Assembly: GCA_017628435.1 (NCBI GenBank)
Contig: JAGBZE010000144.1
Location: 1 to 19,859 of the forward strand
DNA from: Akkermansia sp.
Lineage (GTDB): Bacteria; Verrucomicrobiota; Verrucomicrobiia; Verrucomicrobiales; Akkermansiaceae
DNA length: 19,859 nucleotides
Direction of reading: 5' to 3'
Shown: positions 1 to 7,851 of the stretch, piece after piece
Numbering within the stretch: position 1 is the first letter of the stretch
Layout: each line of letters begins with the position of its first letter
Program-made: the position numbers and the translations under genes
The notes under the pieces: model-generated
The model's input: the letters and a program-made list of their open reading frames with translations, nothing else
Database searches by the model: none
Told to the model about the DNA's origin: nothing

Positions 1-965
1 CTGATAGCCTGCTGCTGCACCAGAGCATGCAGAAATGAAGTATTGCGTTTGATAGGCTTGGGATTCAGGCCAAGCTCCGTCTCCTTCTGGCGAGCAGCTT
101 CACCGGCGGTCAGCATACCGGCACGCTCCATACGATCAATCACATCATTGCGCCATTTCCAGTTCAGCTTTGCATTGCGAAGCGGGTTGTAATTTTCCGG
201 ATTCTTGATAAGAGCAGCAATACTGGCTGCCTCTCGCACGGTCAGCTCTGCAGGCTCCTTACCGAAGTATCCCAGAGAAGCAGCGCGAATACCATAGAAC
301 CCGCGACCAAAATATACGCGGTTAATGTAAAACTCAATGATTTGCTGTTTATCGTACTTCTTCTCTATACGCATGGCAAGGAAGATTTCGACCACCTTGC
401 GTTCATAGCGGCTACCGCCTCGGGCTGCAGTGCGCTGCTCCAGGTCATACGCATTTCGGGCAAGCTGCTGAGTGATGGTGGAAGCACCCTGATTTGCCTG
501 ACCACCAGCGGCCAGGGCTTCCTTGATAGCACGTATAATGCCCACCGGATCAAATCCATTATGCTCCCAGAAATTCTTATCTTCCTGAGCCACCAGAGCA
601 TCCACCATAGCACGCGAAATCTGATCATATGTCACATAACTGCGATTTTCATCATATATACGGCCGATTTCCTCGCCATTACGGTCGAATATAATGCAGG
701 GATGATCCAGGTTATTGATATCCTCGAGATTAAATTCCTCAGCCCATTTCTGGTACTTCGCCGTAACTGAGGTGAATAATGCGTAGCCAATAAGAGAAAG
801 AGTAATAAGTGCCACCGAAACAACAATACAGACACGCACAAACACACGCTTCCACCAGCTGCCGGAGCTACGGTGGATAACCGGTTTCTCCTTGGCAGCA
901 CGGCGCTTGCGACGCCGGTCTGCAGCAGCCTTTCTTGTGTTCTGGTACTCGTCGAGATTCTCCAT
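1..965 (-). CDS. Class A penicillin-binding protein, partial (C-terminus off the left edge)
   Basis: Bifunctional peptidoglycan synthase of the PBP1A/1B kind; the visible 321 residues hold the N-terminal half. A basic cytoplasmic stretch (residues 10-40) is followed by one membrane anchor (about 41-67) and then a GT51 glycosyltransferase domain. The domain shows EDKNFWEHNGFD (128-139, catalytic Glu128), GASTITQQLARN (160-171), RKVVE with the second acidic residue Glu193, and YINRVYFGRGFYGIRAA (213-229). These are the conserved motifs that polymerise lipid II glycan strands at the outer face of the inner membrane. The transpeptidase domain, expected downstream, is not in the window. The frame is read on the minus strand from ATG at 965. 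No Shine-Dalgarno sequence precedes it, but a promoter lies immediately upstream. The class call is firm; which paralogue it is cannot be said. Confidence 0.93.
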   Translation of the reverse strand, partial: MENLDEYQNTRKAAADRRRKRRAAKEKPVIHRSSGSWWKRVFVRVCIVVSVALITLSLIGYALFTSVTAKYQKWAEEFNLEDINNLDHPCIIFDRNGEEIGRIYDENRSYVTYDQISRAMVDALVAQEDKNFWEHNGFDPVGIIRAIKEALAAGGQANQGASTITQQLARNAYDLEQRTAARGGSRYERKVVEIFLAMRIEKKYDKQQIIEFYINRVYFGRGFYGIRAASLGYFGKEPAELTVREAASIAALIKNPENYNPLRNAKLNWKWRNDVIDRMERAGMLTAGEAARQKETELGLNPKPIKRNTSFLHALVQQQAI

Positions 966-980
966 GCTTAAGCTATGCAC

Positions 981-1009
981 ACTGTAGCAGAAAAACCGCA
1001 ATTTTGCAA
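981..1009 (-). promoter_or_regulatory. Probable sigma70 promoter of the penicillin-binding protein gene
   Basis: On the minus strand TTGCAA (1009-1004) and TACAGT (986-981) are separated by exactly 17 bases, each matching four of six consensus positions. The expected start point is near 974, giving a leader of only about 9 bases before the ATG at 965. It lies in the 54-base gap after the cstA stop codon. Confidence 0.4.
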
Positions 1010-1013
1010 GCGG
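991..1013 (-). terminator. Weak possible terminator after cstA
   Basis: On the minus strand CCGC (1013-1010) can pair with GCGG (999-996) across a 10-base loop, followed directly by five T. The stem is only 4 base pairs (5 with a G-U pair), so this is marginal. It begins 6 bases after the cstA stop and overlaps the -35 and spacer of the next promoter. Confidence 0.25.
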
Positions 1014-1019
1014 CAAATG

Positions 1020-2459
1020 CTACTCTCCTGAATATGACTCCACTCGCGAAACGCGGCGTTCAAACAAGACCATACACAGAGCTGTACCCAGAACTGCAAT
1101 ACCGGTGGCAATCCACAACGGAAGGTTGATACCGCATTCCGGTGCATAAAAGAAAAAGGTTATGCACACCATAGTCATGAATAACGCAGGAATCCATGTG
1201 ATAAAATATTTTCTCCGGTGATCGCGCAAGTAAGCAGATATAGCCCAGAGAGTGATACATGCGAGCGCCTGATTAGCCCAGCCGAAATAACGCCAGATAG
1301 CACTGAAATCCAACTGCGACACGAAGATAACCAGCAGGAAAAGCGGCACGGCCAAAGCAATACGGGCGAGCGGTTTATGCTGCTTCAGGTGCAGCACATC
1401 TGCCAACATGAGGCGGCAGGAGCGCATGGCGGTATCGCCGCTGGTAATGGCCAACACCACTACTCCCAACACTGCCACCATACCACCGGTTTCCCCCAGC
1501 AAATACATACATGCAAAACGAACCGCCGCAGCCGGATTTGCGGTAATAAGCTGTTCCATGGTCTGATTTTCGGATATAAGCACATCACGAAGAGTAAGCC
1601 CCATAACGGCCCAGACCAGGGCAACCATACCTTCCACCACCATGGCACCATAAAAAGCGAGGCGCAAGTTAGACCGCTTGCGGAGGCATCGCACCATCAT
1701 AGGGCTCTGCGTGGCGTGAAAACCGGATATCGCACCGCAGGCAATCGTGACAAACAGCATGGGCCATACAGAAGCCCCCATCGGGTGCACATTGGTAAAT
1801 ACTGCCAGATTTGGCAGAATGGGGTGCCCGCTCATGGGCAGAGTAACCGCCAGTCCAAGAGCCATAAACAGAAACACAGCACCAAAAACAGGGTAAATCC
1901 GGCCAATAATAGCACCAATAGGAAGTACTGTGGCCAGGAAATAATAGGCGAGAATCACAAATCCCCACTGCATGTTGCTGAGCCCACCCCATATTCCATG
2001 CAACATACCGGCAGGCAGTATGGTAAAGACCACGCCGACCATAAGAAGAAGGAATATGCAGGTCAGACGCATGATATGACGCGCCGACTCACCCAGATTC
2101 TCCCCGACCAACTCCGGCAGATTAGCGCCACCGCGCTCAGCAGACATAGCCGCGGCCAGAAAATCATGCAGAGCACCAACCAGAATGCAACCAAACACAA
2201 TCCAGAGTAGCGCAACCGGGCCAAACAAGCAGCCAGACACAGCTCCCACTACCGGCCCAAGGCCAGCAATATTCAAAAGCTGAATCAAAAACACACGCCA
2301 GGTCGGCAGCGGAACATAATCCACGCCATCGGGCATACTGACACAAGGCATGGGCTTATTTTCCTCCAGGCCATACACGCGTTGTGCAAAACGCCCGTAA
2401 AACACGTATCCCAGTGCAAGTAATGCCAGGCACAGAAAGAAGACGAAATAACCAGTCAT
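1020..2459 (-). CDS. cstA: Carbon starvation protein A family transporter (short form)
   Basis: Polytopic inner-membrane transporter of the CstA/BtsT family, whose known members take up pyruvate or peptides on nutrient limitation. At 479 residues it is the compact form, against about 700 in Escherichia coli CstA. Family signatures visible: DGVDYVP (44-50), NIAGLGPVVGA (63-73), GALHDF (95-100), ITIACGAISGFHA-like segment (VTIACGAISGFHATQSP), TSGDTAMRSCRLMLAD and IWRYFGWANQALA near the C-terminus. About a dozen hydrophobic helices fill the sequence. The frame is open further up to a GTG at 2498, but that start would lie inside a terminator stem, so the ATG at 2459 (MTGYFVFF) is preferred. No Shine-Dalgarno sequence is present; eight T end 6 bases before the ATG. 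The substrate cannot be told from sequence alone. Confidence 0.92.
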   Translation of the reverse strand: MTGYFVFFLCLALLALGYVFYGRFAQRVYGLEENKPMPCVSMPDGVDYVPLPTWRVFLIQLLNIAGLGPVVGAVSGCLFGPVALLWIVFGCILVGALHDFLAAAMSAERGGANLPELVGENLGESARHIMRLTCIFLLLMVGVVFTILPAGMLHGIWGGLSNMQWGFVILAYYFLATVLPIGAIIGRIYPVFGAVFLFMALGLAVTLPMSGHPILPNLAVFTNVHPMGASVWPMLFVTIACGAISGFHATQSPMMVRCLRKRSNLRLAFYGAMVVEGMVALVWAVMGLTLRDVLISENQTMEQLITANPAAAVRFACMYLLGETGGMVAVLGVVVLAITSGDTAMRSCRLMLADVLHLKQHKPLARIALAVPLFLLVIFVSQLDFSAIWRYFGWANQALACITLWAISAYLRDHRRKYFITWIPALFMTMVCITFFFYAPECGINLPLWIATGIAVLGTALCMVLFERRVSRVESYSGE

Positions 2460-2465
2460 AACAGG

Positions 2466-2502
2466 AAAAAAAATGAGCCGGTGGGAGGTTACACCCACCG
2501 GC
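2466..2502 (-). terminator. Intrinsic terminator (or attenuator) between the envelope operon and cstA
   Basis: On the minus strand GCCGGTGGG (2502-2494) pairs perfectly with CCCACCGGC (2485-2477) around an 8-base loop. It is followed by TCA and eight T (2473-2466). The 9-base-pair GC-rich stem plus U8 is a textbook rho-independent terminator. It lies 70 bases after the stop of the thioredoxin-like gene and its U-tract ends 6 bases before the cstA ATG. The plus strand has no T-run, so it is one-directional. Confidence 0.9.
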
Positions 2503-2572
2503 CATGAAATTCAAGTCTATTATCGATTGAGGGCGCTCCTGTTCGTGTCAGATAGTCCCCCCGAGCGTATCC

Positions 2573-3625
2573 TTATTCGAAATCGCTATCATCCTGCTCC
2601 ATGTCACCGTCCGCATCTGTGGTCGGGACATCATCATCAGAGGAGGAAATCACCGTCCCTCCGCCAGAATTGTTACCGTCATCATCCGTGCGGTTATCAA
2701 TACGGTTAATCTCAGTGGGAATCGGCTGATCGGTCAATGTGCCTCCCTCAACCCAGATAACAAGAGCCCCCTCAGCATACGCGCCATATGTAGACTTCGG
2801 GTCAATATTTCGCATTTCTGTATAGAGAGCACGCAACAATTCCTTAGAAGCAGGCTTGCGACCTTCTCCACCTCGACGCAGATGCCCGGCATAAGCAGCC
2901 ATCATCATTTGACGCTGCAGCTTGGAATACCCACCTTCCGCCATCATCTGTCGAATATAGGCGTTTGCCTCATCGTAGCTCTTAGTCTGCAGAGCCTCTA
3001 CCACGCTAAGGGGATCAAACTCTATACGATTACCCATGCCGGTGCCATTGCCCAGATCCTTCTTCTCCGCCTTGCTCAATAAACCGCTGGGCAGGCGCAA
3101 GTCAATATCAGACGCAGCAAGCAACAAACCAGCACGTTTTTCACCCTTGGCCTTGCGTGCTTTCTCCAGCAACTTCTCCTGAGCATAGAAATTTTTTAAC
3201 ATCACCTTCAAGGATGCCAAGGCGGATTCAGGATCCTTCATCTCATCGGGTGACTGTACGACGCCACGGAGATTACCTGCCGCATCAACAACTGCCAAAC
3301 ACGGATAACTCCATATACCACGAGGCAAGCGCTTGTTACCCAGGCGCTTCTCCATATCCTTCTTCTCTCGCTCAGAAGGCATCTGGTATACAGGCATCTC
3401 AAGAAAAACCGCCTGATTAACAAAAGGCATAATCTTGTTCTTCTTAACGAAAATTTCATATGCCTTCTCACTAACCTTATCGTAATTTGCACCGTATATG
3501 AAAATAACGACAGGATTCTTGCCGGCCTTGTCAAGAGCATCCGGATATGTACGGGCCGTTGCAGCCTGCATCGGGGCAGAAAACATCAACCCCAACACCA
3601 TTATTCTGAAGAAAGTTTTTATCAT
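2573..3625 (-). CDS. Exported thioredoxin-fold protein without CxxC, acidic C-terminal tail
   Basis: Not a recognised named gene. 350 residues from the ATG at 3625. A signal peptide (1-21, MIKTFF... ending APMQA) suggests export. Residues about 36-125 look like a thioredoxin fold: a hydrophobic strand VVIFIYG, a helix where the active site should be, and SYPCLAVVDAAGNLRG (106-121), with Pro108 in the place of the cis-proline. The usual CxxC is replaced by GANYDK (45-50), so redox activity of the usual kind is unlikely. A helical middle part follows, then a disordered tail from about 313 very rich in Asp and Ser. The start is chosen because AGGA sits 7 bases before it; the GTG two codons earlier is less well placed. 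Third gene of an operon, 12 bases after its upstream neighbour. Confidence 0.8.
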   Translation of the reverse strand: MIKTFFRIMVLGLMFSAPMQAATARTYPDALDKAGKNPVVIFIYGANYDKVSEKAYEIFVKKNKIMPFVNQAVFLEMPVYQMPSEREKKDMEKRLGNKRLPRGIWSYPCLAVVDAAGNLRGVVQSPDEMKDPESALASLKVMLKNFYAQEKLLEKARKAKGEKRAGLLLAASDIDLRLPSGLLSKAEKKDLGNGTGMGNRIEFDPLSVVEALQTKSYDEANAYIRQMMAEGGYSKLQRQMMMAAYAGHLRRGGEGRKPASKELLRALYTEMRNIDPKSTYGAYAEGALVIWVEGGTLTDQPIPTEINRIDNRTDDDGNNSGGGTVISSSDDDVPTTDADGDMEQDDSDFE

Positions 3626-3637
3626 TTTCACATCCTG

Positions 3638-6187
3638 TTATTGGTTTCTCTGGGGCTTACCATATACATAAAACCCTGTAATACCAGGTTCATATTTATC
3701 GCCCTCGCGCAGCATGCGCACAAACTTGCCGGAAGCCTCACTACCCTTCAGGTTGAAGCGAATTTCGTTACCGTTGATTACGCCATTGGGACGCACTCGT
3801 GTCCAGTTCTGGCCATCATCCGACACCTCAATATAGAAAGGGCGATCCTTCTTAAGGGACTGCTCCGAACTAAGACAAAGCACGCCGTTCAGGTCACACT
3901 TCTTCTCCAGCCCGACAGTCAGGCCGGCCTTACCCTCAAACTTGCCAGGCATGGCACCACCGTGGCGTTGCAGTACCCCCCAATGCAAGCAACACTGGGA
4001 CATGTCACCGATCGTAGTTGCCGTATCAATCCATGCCGAAGCAGATACAACAACACCGGAGAAGCCCTTGATACGCGGCCCCTTCTTGGGGAAACGCTTC
4101 TTGCACTTCCTGTATGCAAGGCGACCAATGGCCTGGAATGTGCGACGCTCCTTATTCTTGGCTGCGGCATGAATAGCCTCGCCCAGAGTTGCCCATGTTT
4201 CATCTATCTGCTTGCTGGAAGTCCCGGCACGGCTCATAGCCTGCACGAGCATATTGGTGAAATCCTCCTGAATCTTACCATCCCCCTCAGGCATTCTGGC
4301 AATGTAGCCAAGCCCCCAGGTCAGCACAGCTCCTGAATAGTCAGGGCGGCGCATAAGCACACGCAACACCTCACGAAGATAAGCAGCTTTCTCATCATCA
4401 GTCTGGCATGTGGCAATCTGAGCGTCGAGAACCGGTGCAATATCCCAGCGATTAGCACCCCAATCCTTGAAATGGTTGAAAAGGCCGGAATACATCTTGT
4501 TCAGCTTGCCGCGATCCTTGATGAGAGGTGCAAGCATGGGATACACATAGCGAGATTGCATTGTGGCAGCGGCATGGTAATGCTCCTTACCCATGCCATC
4601 CATCACAGCATCATGCAGAGTCATCCACTTTGAGAGATCGGTCGGAGCCTTGAGTTTCAGATAAGCAGCATAACGCTTCAATGCAGGCCAGTTGTTCGGC
4701 TGCGCCTTCACTGCAACTTCATAACAGCTGAAGGCAGACTTCATCTTTCGGCGGGCTGTAAGCAGGTCAGCCATGGCGACCAGCTGATCCGCAGCACATG
4801 TTCTGAAGCGGTCTTCGTATAGTTTCTGAGTCAGGTAAAGGAAGCCCCATTCAGGTTCACCCCAGAATGTCTTGTGCAAGCCATGCTGCCAATAAATGGA
4901 ATTTCCGCGCTTCCATTCGTTGCCGATACGCATGGCGTAAGCACAATGGCCCGGTTCTCCCATGGTGGATGCAGGCAACCCCGCAGCCAGAGCACTGAAT
5001 GTAGCATAATGGGACAAGGCACCACAAACGCCACCAATCTCACGGTATGCCCAGCCGGTTGTAAAATTCACATACTTCCAGATAGGGGCAAGATATTCAG
5101 CAGAGAACACAGAGTCGCCAGCAACATTTCGAAGACGATACTCCAACTGACACTCTGCCCCGAGATACTGTTCCATAGGCAGGCGAACATTATCACGATG
5201 CCATGCAAGATTACGAGCGCTACCCCAGTTACCAGCACCATCACTTGGCTGCTTACACCCAGTTACAAATCGGGTTTCCCAATATTGGAGATTATCGAAA
5301 TGAGAGTTCAGTTTACCTTCCTTCCAACTATCGTTATAGTATTTGAAGCGGCTGAGCATGTCCTTCTCATTCCAACCTTCGCGGGCAAACTCCAGTGCTG
5401 TAGTTGTTGCAATTCGACGCGTAGCCGGAACCTTAAGTTCCTCCTCACCCACAAGTCCATATATTGTTTCGAGGTAGCAAAGAGCCGTCTCGAGATTCTT
5501 AGTCGGACCAGAGTACAAGAGGTTGGTCATCCAGTTCAGATCAGAAGTAAGAGCATGCAACATAGCCTTGCCCTTCGGGCGTACACTCACACTACGCACC
5601 CCCTGAGAACCGGCCTTTCGAATAAGGGTGGCACGAGCCAGATCCAGACGATTTTCCGGGGCACTCATGTATTTGATGATTGCTTCATCATCCATCTTAC
5701 CCAATTTACCGACAATCTTTTCGGCCAGAGTAAAATAGATTTTCTCAGGATCACCCCACGCATCTGCATTGAGATCTTCACCAATAAAATTGTCGCCTTC
5801 CTGTTTCTCGAGCGTTTCAATAAGTCTGCGCACAGCAGCCATAATTGAAGAAAACTGCGCATTTACTCGTGCCGCCGGTACAACATTCTGCTTTGCATCC
5901 AACGGGACATCATCCTCATTAAATGTCTCATCATCCTGACGAACAATTCGACGCTCCGGAACCGTGGTATCTTCCGTATCCTCTACCCATTCAGAATCCG
6001 AATCATCTACAGATTCGTCATCCCGGCTCCAATCGTCAACCTTTGTTTCTCGGACAATTGAAGAACCTTGATGTATATTTGTCGTTTTCTTCTCTACCTT
6101 GGTGGGGAAGAAAACAGGAAACAAAGCAATACCCAAACAGAAAAACAGGAACGAAGCGGTTAAAAGCTTGATAAGTCTGGCAGACAT
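3638..6187 (-). CDS. Large transglutaminase-like protein with C-terminal discoidin-like domain
   Basis: 849 residues, function unknown. It has an N-terminal membrane anchor or uncleaved signal (residues 5-28), then an acidic disordered linker (50-95) rich in Asp, Glu and Ser. A helical region follows to about 330. A transglutaminase-like/papain-fold core is suggested by GGVCGALSHYATFSALAAGLPA (385-406) with candidate nucleophile Cys388, followed by GEPGHCAYAM (410-419) with candidate His414. The middle part (460-690) is helical and TPR-like. Residues about 704-849 resemble an F5/8-type C (discoidin, carbohydrate-binding) domain, with FYIEVSDDGQNWTRV (784-798) and a closing GITGFYVYG. Enzyme activity, protease or crosslinking, is inferred and not shown. 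Starts at ATG 6187, 26 bases after the upstream gene; no Shine-Dalgarno sequence. Confidence 0.8.
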   Translation of the reverse strand: MSARLIKLLTASFLFFCLGIALFPVFFPTKVEKKTTNIHQGSSIVRETKVDDWSRDDESVDDSDSEWVEDTEDTTVPERRIVRQDDETFNEDDVPLDAKQNVVPAARVNAQFSSIMAAVRRLIETLEKQEGDNFIGEDLNADAWGDPEKIYFTLAEKIVGKLGKMDDEAIIKYMSAPENRLDLARATLIRKAGSQGVRSVSVRPKGKAMLHALTSDLNWMTNLLYSGPTKNLETALCYLETIYGLVGEEELKVPATRRIATTTALEFAREGWNEKDMLSRFKYYNDSWKEGKLNSHFDNLQYWETRFVTGCKQPSDGAGNWGSARNLAWHRDNVRLPMEQYLGAECQLEYRLRNVAGDSVFSAEYLAPIWKYVNFTTGWAYREIGGVCGALSHYATFSALAAGLPASTMGEPGHCAYAMRIGNEWKRGNSIYWQHGLHKTFWGEPEWGFLYLTQKLYEDRFRTCAADQLVAMADLLTARRKMKSAFSCYEVAVKAQPNNWPALKRYAAYLKLKAPTDLSKWMTLHDAVMDGMGKEHYHAAATMQSRYVYPMLAPLIKDRGKLNKMYSGLFNHFKDWGANRWDIAPVLDAQIATCQTDDEKAAYLREVLRVLMRRPDYSGAVLTWGLGYIARMPEGDGKIQEDFTNMLVQAMSRAGTSSKQIDETWATLGEAIHAAAKNKERRTFQAIGRLAYRKCKKRFPKKGPRIKGFSGVVVSASAWIDTATTIGDMSQCCLHWGVLQRHGGAMPGKFEGKAGLTVGLEKKCDLNGVLCLSSEQSLKKDRPFYIEVSDDGQNWTRVRPNGVINGNEIRFNLKGSEASGKFVRMLREGDKYEPGITGFYVYGKPQRNQ

Positions 6188-6213
6188 AGTAGTTGAGAAG
6201 TCTAGTTAATATA

Positions 6214-7755
6214 TTAGTGAGCCCGAGACTGTATGGTCTTCATCGTAGAGCGGGCGGAATGTCGAATAATTGAATCCGGGTATTCCAGGAAGGTTTCCAC
6301 AACAGGCAGGGCCTCAGCAGTTCCACGCTCCTCCAGGTATTTAAGAATGGAAGTAATGAGTCTGATATTGGAAGTTTTATTCAGGCGCTCAACCAGCGGA
6401 GTCTGAACACGATATCCAAGCCGGTTCAAGGTCTCATTCCATGCAATCGGATTCTCACACCAGAAATCAATGATAGGATTCACCATGACATCCGGCACTT
6501 CCCGGATGAGATAGAACGTTACCTCCTGAGCAATGTCACGCTTCAGCGCGCGACGCGCTTCGAAATAAGCATAGCAGGCCTGCACAGCCTCCTTATCACC
6601 AGGATTACAATACGTTACCAAAGCTTCAACCAGTGCAGTATATGTATCCGGCTCCGTGGCCCAGTTCTCCTGCAAAACAGCCACCAGGGTATCCCGGATT
6701 TCCCGGCGCAACACTTTGACATTCGATGAGGCAAGAGAACGAGCAGACATTCTCACACGCATAGGGTCAAGACACCTGAGTTCACTGAGATTTGCTGTTA
6801 CATATGCATTATTCATGGGAGAGGTCAGCACCTCTGATGGATATTGACTAACAAGATTAGCGCGGTCTGCATCAAATCTTACCTCGTATACCCCCTTAGC
6901 CGGTTCTGCATAGGTAACAGTGCCAAAACGAGATAGCAGCTTGGAAATATTCTGGCGTTCACCAGGCACATTAGTAGAAACATACAATGCGCCATTGGCC
7001 CGGGTATAGGCCCTGGTGTACTCAGCACAAAGGAGTCGATTCAATGCATCACGCACCAGGCTTCGCACTCGGCTATCCTGATTATCAATGAAAACAGCAT
7101 AATGACATATACGGTGAGAAGGCGTGCGCAAAGTGTAAAACACCTGCAAATCTTCATCAGTAAGAACCGGACCGTCCTGATAATCAGGAGTAGATTCCAA
7201 TGATTTTTCCTCCGAGACTAACTGATCTTTAGCTGCAGCCTCGGCCTCCAGGCGTTCCCGTTCGTGGATTGCAGCGGCCAGCATATTGGGAAGGAACCAC
7301 CCCAACACCAGTAACAGGCATGCAGATACACGTACAAGCTTCTTAAATCGAAGCGATGATGTGGCAATTAGAATAGCGGCCACAACGCAGAGAATCATTG
7401 AGAACAAACGCTGGGATTCCATATCCAGCTCAGCCAGAAACGTTACCCCAGAGCGTTTATCACTCACAAGAAAGAGGAATCCACAAATGAGAAATATGGA
7501 CAAACCGAGGGCAAACCTCATTTTACCAGCTACACTGAAGGCCTGGCCGGAGGTGTACACCCCCCCCATCATCTCAGCGCGGGCAGACTGGCGGCGCATT
7601 GAAGCCTGATACTCAGCCACAAGTTCTGCATGCTCCTCTGCATCCAGACGCACAGCAGTTGCGGCAAACTCACTCCGCAAACAATCAGGGCATGTGTATA
7701 CATCCTCCTTAACTGAATGAAATTTCTTCTGGCACTTACTGCATTCAATCTCCAT
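6214..7755 (-). CDS. Zinc-ribbon, three-helix membrane protein with HEAT-like C-terminus
   Basis: 513 residues from the ATG at 7755; no named family recognised. The N-terminus is a short zinc ribbon with paired cysteines CSKC (5-8) and CPDC (22-25). Three membrane helices follow at about 80-97, 117-134 and 141-162. The remaining 350 residues are soluble; the last part (about 420-510, ending in LPVVETFLEYPDSIIRHSAR) looks like HEAT/ARM-type helical repeats. First gene of a three-gene operon with the transglutaminase-like and thioredoxin-fold genes. The frame is open back to a TTG at 7794, and an ATG at 7767 is also possible. The promoter placement (start point near 7759) argues for 7755. Role inferred only as an envelope scaffold or partner of the two downstream exported proteins. 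Confidence 0.78.
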   Translation of the reverse strand: MEIECSKCQKKFHSVKEDVYTCPDCLRSEFAATAVRLDAEEHAELVAEYQASMRRQSARAEMMGGVYTSGQAFSVAGKMRFALGLSIFLICGFLFLVSDKRSGVTFLAELDMESQRLFSMILCVVAAILIATSSLRFKKLVRVSACLLLVLGWFLPNMLAAAIHERERLEAEAAAKDQLVSEEKSLESTPDYQDGPVLTDEDLQVFYTLRTPSHRICHYAVFIDNQDSRVRSLVRDALNRLLCAEYTRAYTRANGALYVSTNVPGERQNISKLLSRFGTVTYAEPAKGVYEVRFDADRANLVSQYPSEVLTSPMNNAYVTANLSELRCLDPMRVRMSARSLASSNVKVLRREIRDTLVAVLQENWATEPDTYTALVEALVTYCNPGDKEAVQACYAYFEARRALKRDIAQEVTFYLIREVPDVMVNPIIDFWCENPIAWNETLNRLGYRVQTPLVERLNKTSNIRLITSILKYLEERGTAEALPVVETFLEYPDSIIRHSARSTMKTIQSRAH

Positions 7756-7765
7756 AAGCTCGTGC

Positions 7766-7794
7766 ATTCTACCAGACCAGCCACGGCAATGCAA
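7766..7794 (-). promoter_or_regulatory. Candidate promoter of the three-gene envelope operon (TTGCAT-17-TAGAAT)
   Basis: On the minus strand TTGCAT (7794-7789), a 17-base spacer and TAGAAT (7771-7766) followed by G. The predicted start point near 7759 leaves a 4-base leader before the ATG at 7755. The -35 is weak (three of six) but the -10 is identical to that of nusA. The same ten bases on the plus strand, GCATTCTACC, occur again at the deacetylase promoter. Confidence 0.45.
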
Positions 7795-7851
7795 GTCAGA
7801 ATCAAGCTCTACAGCATCTACTATGCAATAATTTCCAAGCAGGAAGTATAC

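Noticed and set aside
1218..2210. Long plus-strand open frame (330 codons) opposite cstA
   Set aside because: Its translation is a low-complexity His/Gln/Asn-rich string with no domain, while the opposite strand is a clear CstA; it is an antisense shadow.
2460..2498. Upstream GTG start of cstA at 2498
   Set aside because: The added 13 codons would come from the terminator stem and U-tract; the ATG at 2459 matches the family N-terminus.
4874..5848. Long plus-strand open frame (324 codons) opposite the transglutaminase-like gene
   Set aside because: No recognisable domain or start signal; the minus strand carries a coherent multi-domain protein.
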